In this document: one piece after another, positions 1-6,615 of the stretch
Numbering within the stretch: position 1 is the stretch's first letter
Layout: every line of letters starts with the position of its first letter
Assembly (NCBI GenBank): GCA_022769845.1
Contig: JALEIO010000110.1
Coordinates: 1 to 15,107, forward strand
Source of the DNA: Oscillospiraceae bacterium
Lineage (GTDB): Bacteria > Bacillota > Clostridia > UMGS1810
Length of the DNA: 15,107 nucleotides
Direction of reading: 5' to 3'
Position numbers and translations under genes: made by a program
The notes under the pieces: generated by a model
What the model was told of the DNA's origin: nothing
Seen by the model: the letters and a program-made list of their open reading frames with translations, nothing else
Database searches by the model: none

Positions 1-315
1 TCATCGTGGGGCGGCGTCTGCGTGCATATGCAAACCTTCGGAATTTTGTCAAAATACAAGCTGTCGTTTAAAAAATACCTTTTTTCAAAGCTTATACACG
101 CCTTCATTGCGTTTGTTTATGCGGTTTTGGCAATAAAAATAATCCCCGTTCCGTTTAAAACATTTTCGTCATCATTTGAAAAATATGCATCTTCTCTTAA
201 TTTTGCCTCGCTTGTCTGCATTATAATTTTGGGAATATATCTTTTTTATTTGAATATAATCATAATAAAAAACAATGCCGAAAAACACGGCGGAAAGGCT
301 GCGAAAAAATTATGA
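1..315 (+). CDS. ylbJ: C-terminal fragment of a YlbJ-like sporulation membrane protein (nucleoside recognition/Gate family)
   Basis: The frame is open from the first base, so the gene begins outside the window and only its last 104 codons are here. The fragment opens with SSWGGVCVHMQT, which resembles the conserved late segment of YlbJ/Gate-type membrane proteins (a W/F-GG-x-x-V-x-x-Q motif followed by a charged loop and a hydrophobic helix). Two hydrophobic stretches follow: the IHAFIAFVYAVLAIKIIPV region, and a segment near the end ending in FYLNIIII. The tail is short and lysine-rich, as expected for a cytoplasmic end. In Bacillus YlbJ is a sporulation integral membrane protein needed for heat-resistant spores; that role is known for the family and inferred here. 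The stop codon overlaps the tspO start (ATGA), so the two are co-transcribed. A different Gate-domain transporter is possible because the diagnostic N-terminal part is missing. Confidence 0.62.
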   Translation, partial: SSWGGVCVHMQTFGILSKYKLSFKKYLFSKLIHAFIAFVYAVLAIKIIPVPFKTFSSSFEKYASSLNFASLVCIIILGIYLFYLNIIIIKNNAEKHGGKAAKKL

Positions 316-800
316 TAAAAACTATTAATGCTAAAAATTTTAAAAAACTGCTGATTTGTCTTGCAATAAGCTTGGGAACAGGCGGCTTAAGCTCGCTTTT
401 AACACGAAACACACAAGATTTTTACAATTCTCTTATCAAACCTTCCTTTGCACCGCCGTCATACGTTTTCGGAATAGTGTGGACAATTTTGTATATTTTA
501 ATAGGCATTGCCTCGTTTCTTGTTGTAAAAGGCGGCATTGAAAATTCAGGCGTCACCGAGGCGTTCAAGGCATATATTTTCAACCTTGTAATGCTGTTTT
601 TGTGGCCGCTGGTATTTTTTAATCTCAATAACCTTTGGCTGTCACTGCTTATTATAATAATTGCACTTTTTACCGCAGTTTCGGTATTTTTTAAGTTTTA
701 CAGCATAAATAAAGCGGCAGGCTATCTCTATCTTCCGCTCGTTTTGTGGATTTTATTTGCAACCGTTTTAAACATTTCAATTTGGTGGATGAACAAATAA
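312..800 (+). CDS. tspO: TspO/MBR family tryptophan-rich sensory protein
   Basis: The product has 162 residues, the usual length for TspO/peripheral-type benzodiazepine receptor homologues, with five predicted membrane helices. Family hallmarks are visible. KPSFAPP precedes helix 2 (residues about 43-49) and leads into VFGIVWTILYILIG, the conserved V-F-x-x-V-W-x-x-L-Y-x-x-x-G signature. An NLWLSL segment starts near residue 106, and the last helix ends in a WW pair just before the C-terminus. Bacterial TspO proteins bind porphyrins and other hydrophobic ligands and have been linked to tetrapyrrole and stress responses; the ligand here cannot be read from sequence. The start overlaps the preceding stop as ATGA. 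The only nearby purine-rich ribosome site (AAAGG at 294-298) is 13 bases away, so translation is probably coupled to the upstream gene. No separate promoter is evident. Confidence 0.9.
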   Translation: MIKTINAKNFKKLLICLAISLGTGGLSSLLTRNTQDFYNSLIKPSFAPPSYVFGIVWTILYILIGIASFLVVKGGIENSGVTEAFKAYIFNLVMLFLWPLVFFNLNNLWLSLLIIIIALFTAVSVFFKFYSINKAAGYLYLPLVLWILFATVLNISIWWMNK

Positions 801-836
801 AAACGCTTGGTATGCAGTTATTCCACATACCAAGCG
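798..836 (-). terminator. Intrinsic terminator for rqcH, between converging genes
   Basis: A perfect 11-bp stem, CGCTTGGTATG (804-814) and CATACCAAGCG (826-836), encloses an 11-base loop. Read on the minus strand the stem is followed by TTTTTATTT, a proper U-run that overlaps the tspO stop codon. On the plus strand it is followed by ATAAAAAATTT, a poor U-run. It therefore mainly terminates rqcH, which ends at 900, and may only weakly stop tspO transcription. Confidence 0.8.
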
Positions 837-899
837 ATAAAAAATTTGTCGTAATTTTGAGATAATAAAATTTTTTAAATTCTCGTTTTCATAATATCT

Positions 900-2648
900 C
901 TATATCTTTTTAAGCTTTTCAACCACCTTTTCGTCGGGAGTGACAACGGCGGTTTTGTTGTTGACGTAAATCACCATACCGGGTTTTGCTCCCGACGGTT
1001 TTTTTACATTTTTTACAGCGGTGTAATCCACACTTACATTTGCGCTGTTGCGGCCCTTGCTGTAATATGCGGCAATAAGCGCAGCCTCTGAAATTGTGCG
1101 GTCGGGAACGTTTGTTTCACCGCACGTTTTTATAATAGCGTGCGAACCGTGAATGGTTTTGGTATGCAGCCAAATATCGGTAGAACGCGCCAATTTCAGC
1201 GTTACATAATCGTTCTGCTTGTTATTTTTTCCAACCAAAATTTCATATCCGTCACTGCTCACAAATTCCATAGGCTTTATGGCTAAAGCCTTCTTTTTTC
1301 CTTTTATATTGCGCTTTTTAAGATATCCCTGTTCCACAAGTTCCTCTTTAATCTGCGCGATTTCCTCTTTGGTTTCAACATTTTCCATATTTAGCAAAAC
1401 AGTTTCAAGGTAGTCAATTTCCTGCTCGTTTAGTTTTTTCTGAACAAGCGTTTCCGCCTCGGCAGTCTTTTCCTTGTTGTATTTTTTATAATATTTCTGC
1501 GCGTTCTGCGAAGGCGTGAGCGTTTCGTCCAAGGCAATCTCCAGTATTTTGCCGTCATCGTAAAAATTCTCCAAAGCCGCTTTTTTATCTCCCTTTTTGA
1601 TGCGGTAAATATTTGCAGTTATAAGGTCACCCTTAATTTTGTTCAGCTCTCTTTTTTTGCACTTTTCAAGCGTTTCGCACTCAATTTGCAGTTTTTTTCT
1701 GCACCGTGCCAGATTATTTGTCACAACCTTCGCAATATCTGCGGTTTTCTGCTTTACGCTTTCCTTTGCGGCTTTTTTTTCATAAAAATATTCAATAGCC
1801 GCGCTTATCGACTCAAAATATTCCTTTTTTGCCATTTTTCCGTACTGGTTTATATCAAGCGCTGAAAACTCCAGCATTTTGCCGCTTTCGGAATTTGTTA
1901 AAACAACGGGGGTGAACTTTCCCTTTTCAATTTTTGCAAAGGTTTTAAAAAATTCATCTGCCGCTTTTTTGTCGTTTTCTTCGCTTATATCAGCGTTTTC
2001 GTTAAGCGCATTGTATGCAATTTCTCGCGCGGTGAGCGGACTTATCCCCATAAAAGCCGACATAATTTTTTTATCGTACGTCCCGCAAACTGCGCGTATT
2101 GCCTCCAAAAATTCGCCGTATCCGACATTAAGCGGATTTTTTTTGCCTTGAGAAGGTGCCCTTTCGTAAATAAGACCGGGCATAATCTGCCGCACTCGGC
2201 TCATTGTTATGTCAACGTGAAAAATGCTGTCTATAATTTTTTTGTTGGCATCGGTAAGAATTATGTTTGAATGTTTGCCCATAATCTCACAAATCAGCGT
2301 TTTTACCGTCAAATCGCCAAGTTCGCTGTAGCTTTCAATGTCAAATTCAATAATTCTCTCAAATTCAACCTGCCTTATTCCGACAATTTTACCACCGCAA
2401 AGATGCTTTCTTAACAGCATACAAAAAAGAGGCGGCGTATCGGGATTATCCTTTGTTGCATTTATAAGCCCCACCCTTGCAAAAGATGAGTGCGCACACA
2501 GAAGAAGCTTGTAAGTATCCTTAAAATTTCTTATCGATATAACTATTTCATCGCGTTCGGGCTGATAAACCTTTTCCACCCTTGCGCCGTTTAATTTTTG
2601 TATAAATTCTTTTTTCAGCGCGCATAGCACGCTTGAGTCAAGCGCCAT
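900..2648 (-). CDS. rqcH: RqcH, ribosome quality control NFACT protein (Rqc2 homologue; formerly fibronectin-binding protein A-like)
   Basis: RqcH binds 50S subunits carrying a stalled nascent chain and recruits tRNA-Ala to add C-terminal alanine tails that mark the chain for degradation (known for the family). The product is 582 residues from the chosen start, the normal length. Order of domains: NFACT-N from residue 1 with MALD at the start and the segment EIMGKHSNIIL near 115-125; a helix-hairpin-helix-like part (FMGISPLTAREIA, about 200-215); a long lysine/glutamate-rich coiled coil (about 285-440); and the NFACT-R domain with DIWLHTKTIHGSHAII beginning at D491. The start at 2648 is preferred over the ATG at 2657. 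The ribosome site AAGGA (minus strand, 2658-2662) lies 9 bases before 2648 but directly abuts 2657, and family members begin M-x-x-D. The residue pair matching the functional Asp-Arg of NFACT-N is Glu97-Arg98 here. The gene is monocistronic and diverges from nifJ. Confidence 0.95.
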   Translation of the reverse strand: MALDSSVLCALKKEFIQKLNGARVEKVYQPERDEIVISIRNFKDTYKLLLCAHSSFARVGLINATKDNPDTPPLFCMLLRKHLCGGKIVGIRQVEFERIIEFDIESYSELGDLTVKTLICEIMGKHSNIILTDANKKIIDSIFHVDITMSRVRQIMPGLIYERAPSQGKKNPLNVGYGEFLEAIRAVCGTYDKKIMSAFMGISPLTAREIAYNALNENADISEENDKKAADEFFKTFAKIEKGKFTPVVLTNSESGKMLEFSALDINQYGKMAKKEYFESISAAIEYFYEKKAAKESVKQKTADIAKVVTNNLARCRKKLQIECETLEKCKKRELNKIKGDLITANIYRIKKGDKKAALENFYDDGKILEIALDETLTPSQNAQKYYKKYNKEKTAEAETLVQKKLNEQEIDYLETVLLNMENVETKEEIAQIKEELVEQGYLKKRNIKGKKKALAIKPMEFVSSDGYEILVGKNNKQNDYVTLKLARSTDIWLHTKTIHGSHAIIKTCGETNVPDRTISEAALIAAYYSKGRNSANVSVDYTAVKNVKKPSGAKPGMVIYVNNKTAVVTPDEKVVEKLKKI

Positions 2649-2657
2649 AATTCTCAT

Positions 2658-2662
2658 TCCTT
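2658..2662 (-). promoter_or_regulatory. Ribosome binding site that fixes the rqcH start
   Basis: Read on the minus strand this is AAGGA. It is separated by 9 bases from the ATG at 2648 and by none from the ATG at 2657, so the downstream ATG must be the real start and three codons of the longer frame are not translated. Confidence 0.75.
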
Positions 2663-2683
2663 AACTAAATTTTACATTATTAT

Positions 2684-2711
2684 ATTATCATATTTGACAC
2701 TTTGTTATCAA
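2684..2711 (-). promoter_or_regulatory. Candidate sigma-A promoter of rqcH
   Basis: On the minus strand TTGATA (2706-2711) is followed after 16 bases by GATAAT (2684-2689). A second -10-like TATAAT sits at 2679-2684, but with poorer spacing to any -35. Transcription would start about 25-30 bases before the rqcH ATG. The region is so AT-rich that chance matches are likely, hence the moderate confidence. Confidence 0.4.
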
Positions 2712-2728
2712 GGTTTATTAAAAAATAA

Positions 2729-2768
2729 TATATTTGGTGTGTATAATTCATAATTTCCACCAAATATA
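2729..2768. repeat. 11-bp perfect inverted repeat in the divergent rqcH-nifJ control region
   Basis: TATATTTGGTG (2729-2739) and CACCAAATATA (2758-2768) are exact reverse complements separated by 18 bases. The GGTG/CACC cores stand out in DNA that is otherwise almost all A and T. The repeat lies about 75 bases upstream of the nifJ -35 and just behind the rqcH promoter candidate, so it could be a two-half-site operator acting on either gene. A terminator reading is possible only on the minus strand (TTATTTTTTAA follows), but no transcript is expected to arrive there. Confidence 0.55.
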
Positions 2769-2773
2769 AACGT

Positions 2774-2810
2774 CAAAATATATCAAAATTCAACAAAATT
2801 TATTTTTTTT
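2774..2810. other. Helically phased A-tracts upstream of the nifJ promoter
   Basis: The string CAAAAT occurs three times with its A4 runs at 2775-2778, 2785-2788 and 2795-2798, an exact 10-bp period, followed by a T8 run at 2803-2810. A-tracts repeated once per helical turn bend DNA. Their position some 35-70 bases upstream of the -35 also fits an extended UP element for the RNA polymerase alpha subunit. No coding frame explains the pattern. Confidence 0.5.
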
Positions 2811-2842
2811 GCCGTTTTGTATGTATATTTTAAAAATTCCAT

Positions 2843-2871
2843 TTGAAAAATCGAAAAAAACGTGTTATAAT
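2843..2871 (+). promoter_or_regulatory. Strong sigma-A promoter of nifJ with extended -10
   Basis: TTGAAA (2843-2848) and TATAAT (2866-2871) are separated by exactly 17 bases. The -10 is preceded by TG at 2863-2864 with one base between, the extended -10 arrangement. The start of transcription should lie near 2877-2879, giving a leader of about 70 bases. A near-consensus promoter fits the high expression usual for PFOR in anaerobes. Confidence 0.85.
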
Positions 2872-2878
2872 ATAGTGG

Positions 2879-2896
2879 TTGTTAATTGTATAACAG
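2879..2896. promoter_or_regulatory. Candidate Rex operator on the nifJ transcription start
   Basis: The 18 bases TTGTTAATTGTATAACAG match 12 of the 14 fixed positions of the Rex consensus TTGTTAANNNNTTAACAA. The left half-site is perfect; the right differs at its first and last base. The site begins 8 bases after the -10 element, so it covers the predicted transcription start, where a bound repressor would block RNA polymerase. Rex is the NADH/NAD+-sensing repressor of fermentation genes in Firmicutes (established knowledge); control of this gene is inferred. No rex gene is in the window. Confidence 0.65.
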
Positions 2897-2947
2897 TATC
2901 GGTTTTATTAAGAATCGGTATGGCAATATTTTAAGGAGGCTTAAAAA

Positions 2948-5900
2948 ATGGCAAAGAAATTCAAAACGATGGATGGAAACTGTGCCGCTGCGCATTGCGC
3001 CTATGCGTTCACAGAAGTTGCTTCCATCTATCCTATCACTCCTTCGTCAACAATGGCTGAATATGTAGACGAATGGAGCTCAAAAGGTCAGAAAAACATT
3101 TTCGGACAAACCGTTGACGTTTGCGAAATGCAGTCCGAGGCAGGCGCGGCAGGCGCGGTTCACGGTTCGCTGCAGGGCGGTGCACTCACAACCACCTTTA
3201 CAGCTTCGCAGGGTCTTCTTTTGATGATTCCGAATATGTATAAAATGGCAGGTGAATTACTTCCTTCAGTTATTCACGTAAGCGCAAGAGCGCTCGCTGC
3301 TCACGCACTTAACATTTTCGGCGACCATCAGGACGTTATGGCTTGTCGTCAGACAGGTTATGCAATGCTCGCTTCGGGCAGCGTTCAGGAAACTATGGAT
3401 TTGGCAGGTATCGCTCACCTTGCAGCAATCAAAGGCAGAGTTCCGTTCCTCCATTTCTTCGACGGTTTCAGAACATCGCACGAAATTCAGAAAATTGAGG
3501 TTATGGATTATGAAGACCTCAAAAAGCTTGTTGATATGGACGCGGTTAAAGCGTTTAAAGACAGAGCTTTAAACCCTGAACACCCTGTTCTTCGCGGCAG
3601 CGCACAGAACTCGGATATTTACTTCCAGGGCAGAGAGGTTGCAAATAAATACTACGAAAAAATTCCCGATATCGTTAATGATTATATGGGTGAAATTTCA
3701 AAAATCACAGGCAGAGAATACAAACCCTTCAATTACTACGGAGCTCCCGACGCAACAAAAGTTATCGTTGCTATGGGTTCTGTTTGCGAAGCTATTGAAG
3801 AAACGGTTGACTACTTAAATGCCATGGGTCAGAAGGTCGGCGTTCTTAAAGTTCACTTATACAGACCTTTCTCGGCTAAATATTTCTTTGATGTAATGCC
3901 CGAAACTGTTGAAAAAATTGCTGTTTTGGACAGAACAAAAGAACCCGGTTCACTCGGCGAGCCGCTTTATCTCGACGTTTGCAACCTTTACTTTGGCAAG
4001 AAAAACGCTCCGATGATTGTCGGCGGACGTTACGGCTTGGGCTCAAAGGATACCACTCCGACACAGATTGTTGCAGTGTATGACAACCTCGACGCAAAAG
4101 AGCCTATTAACAGCTTTACAATCGGCATTGACGATGATGTTACTCATCTTTCGCTTAAGCTCGGCAAAAGAATCAACGCAGCTCCCGAAGGCACAACACG
4201 CTGCAAATTCTGGGGCTTCGGTTCTGACGGTACCGTTGGTGCAAACAAAGATGCAATCAAAATCATCGGCGACAACACCGACCTTTATGCACAGGCATAT
4301 TTTGATTATGACTCCAAAAAGAGCGGCGGCGTAACAATGTCGCATCTTCGTTTCGGTAAAAAACCGATTAAGTCAACATACCTCCTTGATGAGGCTGACT
4401 ATATTGCTTGCCATAAGCCTGCCTACATCTATCAGTATGATGTTCTTGAAGGCTTGAAGCAGGGCGGAACATTCCTTCTCAACTGCGTTTGGAGCGATGA
4501 CGAGCTCGAAGAAAAGCTTCCCGCTCACGTTAAAAAATATATTGCAGACCACGATATTAAATTCTATACAATCAACGCTGTTGACGTTGCCGTAAAAGTA
4601 GGTCTCGGACCCACAAGAATCAATATGGTAACACAGGGCGCATTCTTCAAACTTGCAAACGTTATTCCGTTTGACCAGGCTGTTGTTCTTATTAAAGAAG
4701 CAATTAAGAAAACCTACGGCAAAAAGGGTGACGAAATCGTAAGAATGAACTGCGACGCCGTTGACGGTGCAGTTGCTGCACTTCACGAGGTTAAAGTTCC
4801 CGCTTCCTGGAAAGACGCTAAAGAAGACGAGGCTCATACCTCGAACGCTCCCGAGTTCGTTAAAAAGATTTGCGAACCCGTTAATGCACAAAAGGGTAAC
4901 AAGCTCCCCGTAAGCACATTTGTAGGCTACGAGGACGGTACTTTTGAGCAGGGTACTTCAAGATTTGAAAAACGTACTGTTGCAGTTAATGTTCCCGATT
5001 GGGATATTACAAAATGTATTCAGTGTAACCAGTGCTCACTCGTATGTCCGCACGCGGCTATAAGACCTATTCTTTTGGACGAAGCTGAAGCTGCAAACGC
5101 TCCTAAAGGCTTTGAAACAAAAGACGCTATAGGTCCTCAACTTAAAGGGCTCAAATTCCGCGTTCAGGTTAGCCCGAGAGACTGCTTGGGCTGCGGTGTC
5201 TGCGCACAGGTATGTCCTGCTAAAGGAAAAGCTCTCGTTATGAAACCGGTTGATCCTATGGTTGAAAAAGAAGCTGACAACTGGGATTACGCTATGACAG
5301 TTAAGGTTAAAGATAATCTTATGGATAAAGGTTCGGTTAAGGGTTCACAGTTTGCTATGCCTTACCTCGAATTTTCGGGTGCCTGCGCAGGCTGCGGTGA
5401 AACACCTTACATTAAGCTTATTACACAGCTTTTCGGTGACAGAATGATGATTGCCAACGCTACAGGCTGTACTTCAATCTGGGGCGGCAGCGCACCGAGT
5501 ATGCCGTACTGCAAAAACGACAAGGGTCAGGGTCCTGCTTGGGCAAACTCGCTCTTTGAAGACAATGCAGAGTTCGGTATGGGTATGATTTTGGCTGTTA
5601 AGAAAATAAGAAATACCCTTAAAGCACGAATGGAAGCTACTATGGAAAAAGGCGTTGACGCACCTCTTGCAGACGCTTTCAAAGCTTGGATTGAAGGTAT
5701 GAATGACGCTGAAAAATCAAAAGCTGCGGCAGCAGACATCAAAGAGCTTATCAAATCGGCTGATTTGACAATGCCCGAGCTTAAAGAAATTTCTGACAGA
5801 ACAGACTATCTCGTTAAACGTTCGCAGTGGGCGTTCGGCGGCGACGGCTGGGCTTACGATATCGGTTACGGCGGTTTGGACCACGTTCTTGCTTCGGGCG

Positions 5901-6466
5901 AAGATATCAACATTTTGGTTGTTGATACTGAGGTTTACTCCAACACAGGCGGTCAGTCCTCTAAAGCTACACCGACAGCTGCAGTTGCAAAATTTGCCGC
6001 TTCGGGTAAAAAAGTTAAAAAGAAAGACCTTGGTATGATTGCTACAACCTATGGCTATGTATACGTTGCACAGATTGCAATCGGCTCTAATATGAACCAG
6101 GCAATCAAGGCAATAAAAGAAGCTGAAGCATATCCCGGTCCTTCGCTTATCATTGCATACGCACCTTGTATCAACCACGGTATTAAGGTTGGTATGGCTA
6201 ACACAATTCTCGAAGAGAAAAAAGCTGTTGAAACAGGCTACTGGCATTTATGGAGATATAACCCCGAGCTTAAAGAAAAAGGCGAAAATCCGTTTATTTT
6301 AGACTCGAAAGAGCCCACAGGCACCGTTACAGACTTTATGAACGGCGAAAACAGATATCTCCTTCTTAAAAAAGCTCATCCCGAAATTGCTGACCAGCTC
6401 TTTGAAAAAGCAGAAAAAGACCTCAAAGACAGATATGAGGTTTATAAGAAAATGGCAGAAAAGTAA
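2948..6466 (+). CDS. nifJ: Pyruvate:ferredoxin (flavodoxin) oxidoreductase, homodimeric type
   Basis: This enzyme oxidises pyruvate with coenzyme A to acetyl-CoA and CO2 and passes electrons to ferredoxin or flavodoxin in the cytoplasm. The 1172 residues match the usual full-length single-chain form. The N-terminal pyrimidine-binding domain carries AAHCAYAFTEVASIYPITPSS, and DHQDVMACRQTGYAML follows near residue 126. A two-[4Fe-4S] ferredoxin domain has C690, C693, C696, C700 and C746, C749, C752, C756. The third, TPP-proximal cluster is ligated by C813, C816, C841 and C1074, the spacing known from the Desulfovibrio africanus enzyme. GDGWAYDIGYGG (from G965) and the VVDTEVYSNTGGQSSKATP segment form the TPP/Mg site. 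AAGGAGG at 2933-2939 lies 8 bases before the ATG. The gene stands alone between its own promoter and terminator. Codon choice (many GCT, GTT, CTT) looks more biased than in its neighbours, as in highly expressed genes. No broken or missing motif was seen. Confidence 0.98.
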   Translation: MAKKFKTMDGNCAAAHCAYAFTEVASIYPITPSSTMAEYVDEWSSKGQKNIFGQTVDVCEMQSEAGAAGAVHGSLQGGALTTTFTASQGLLLMIPNMYKMAGELLPSVIHVSARALAAHALNIFGDHQDVMACRQTGYAMLASGSVQETMDLAGIAHLAAIKGRVPFLHFFDGFRTSHEIQKIEVMDYEDLKKLVDMDAVKAFKDRALNPEHPVLRGSAQNSDIYFQGREVANKYYEKIPDIVNDYMGEISKITGREYKPFNYYGAPDATKVIVAMGSVCEAIEETVDYLNAMGQKVGVLKVHLYRPFSAKYFFDVMPETVEKIAVLDRTKEPGSLGEPLYLDVCNLYFGKKNAPMIVGGRYGLGSKDTTPTQIVAVYDNLDAKEPINSFTIGIDDDVTHLSLKLGKRINAAPEGTTRCKFWGFGSDGTVGANKDAIKIIGDNTDLYAQAYFDYDSKKSGGVTMSHLRFGKKPIKSTYLLDEADYIACHKPAYIYQYDVLEGLKQGGTFLLNCVWSDDELEEKLPAHVKKYIADHDIKFYTINAVDVAVKVGLGPTRINMVTQGAFFKLANVIPFDQAVVLIKEAIKKTYGKKGDEIVRMNCDAVDGAVAALHEVKVPASWKDAKEDEAHTSNAPEFVKKICEPVNAQKGNKLPVSTFVGYEDGTFEQGTSRFEKRTVAVNVPDWDITKCIQCNQCSLVCPHAAIRPILLDEAEAANAPKGFETKDAIGPQLKGLKFRVQVSPRDCLGCGVCAQVCPAKGKALVMKPVDPMVEKEADNWDYAMTVKVKDNLMDKGSVKGSQFAMPYLEFSGACAGCGETPYIKLITQLFGDRMMIANATGCTSIWGGSAPSMPYCKNDKGQGPAWANSLFEDNAEFGMGMILAVKKIRNTLKARMEATMEKGVDAPLADAFKAWIEGMNDAEKSKAAAADIKELIKSADLTMPELKEISDRTDYLVKRSQWAFGGDGWAYDIGYGGLDHVLASGEDINILVVDTEVYSNTGGQSSKATPTAAVAKFAASGKKVKKKDLGMIATTYGYVYVAQIAIGSNMNQAIKAIKEAEAYPGPSLIIAYAPCINHGIKVGMANTILEEKKAVETGYWHLWRYNPELKEKGENPFILDSKEPTGTVTDFMNGENRYLLLKKAHPEIADQLFEKAEKDLKDRYEVYKKMAEK

Positions 6467-6489
6467 TCTGAAATTTTCTGTAAAATATT

Positions 6490-6537
6490 ATAAATCCCGC
6501 CCGGATATTTTCGGACGGGATTTATGATAAATTTTTG
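6490..6537 (+). terminator. Intrinsic terminator of nifJ
   Basis: A 10-bp perfect stem, ATAAATCCCG (6490-6499) and CGGGATTTAT (6516-6525), is extended inward by CCG/CGG after one mismatch. It is followed by GATAAATTTTT. It starts 23 bases after the nifJ stop codon. Confidence 0.85.
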
Positions 6538-6615
6538 CATAATCAAATATATTGTATTGAATATATTTTTAATAAGCTAAAATTGTTTTTGAAAATTATG
6601 AGGTGAATTTCAGTA

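Noticed and set aside
859..900. GAGATA/TATCTC inverted repeat around an AT run, overlapping the rqcH stop
   Set aside because: The stem is only 6 bp with a loop of about 30 bases and no clear T-run; the hairpin at 804-836 is a far better terminator.
2649..2657. Longer rqcH start with three extra codons
   Set aside because: The AAGGA ribosome site directly touches that ATG, leaving no spacer; the family N-terminus matches the start at 2648.
2690..2870. CRISPR-like or satellite repeat in the AT-rich spacer
   Set aside because: The only repeated words are 6 bases at 10-bp spacing, which fits phased A-tracts and not repeat-spacer units.
2886..3068. Plus-strand 60-codon open frame overlapping the nifJ leader and start
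   Set aside because: It overlaps the Rex-like site and the nifJ ribosome site, has no ribosome site of its own, and its translation resembles nothing; it does not look like a leader peptide with a regulatory codon run.
4373..6247. Long minus-strand open frames inside nifJ (for example 4373-4891 and 5717-6247)
   Set aside because: They lie opposite a gene with every PFOR motif intact, have cysteine- and phenylalanine-rich unfamiliar translations, and have no ribosome site or promoter; they reflect codon bias on the coding strand.
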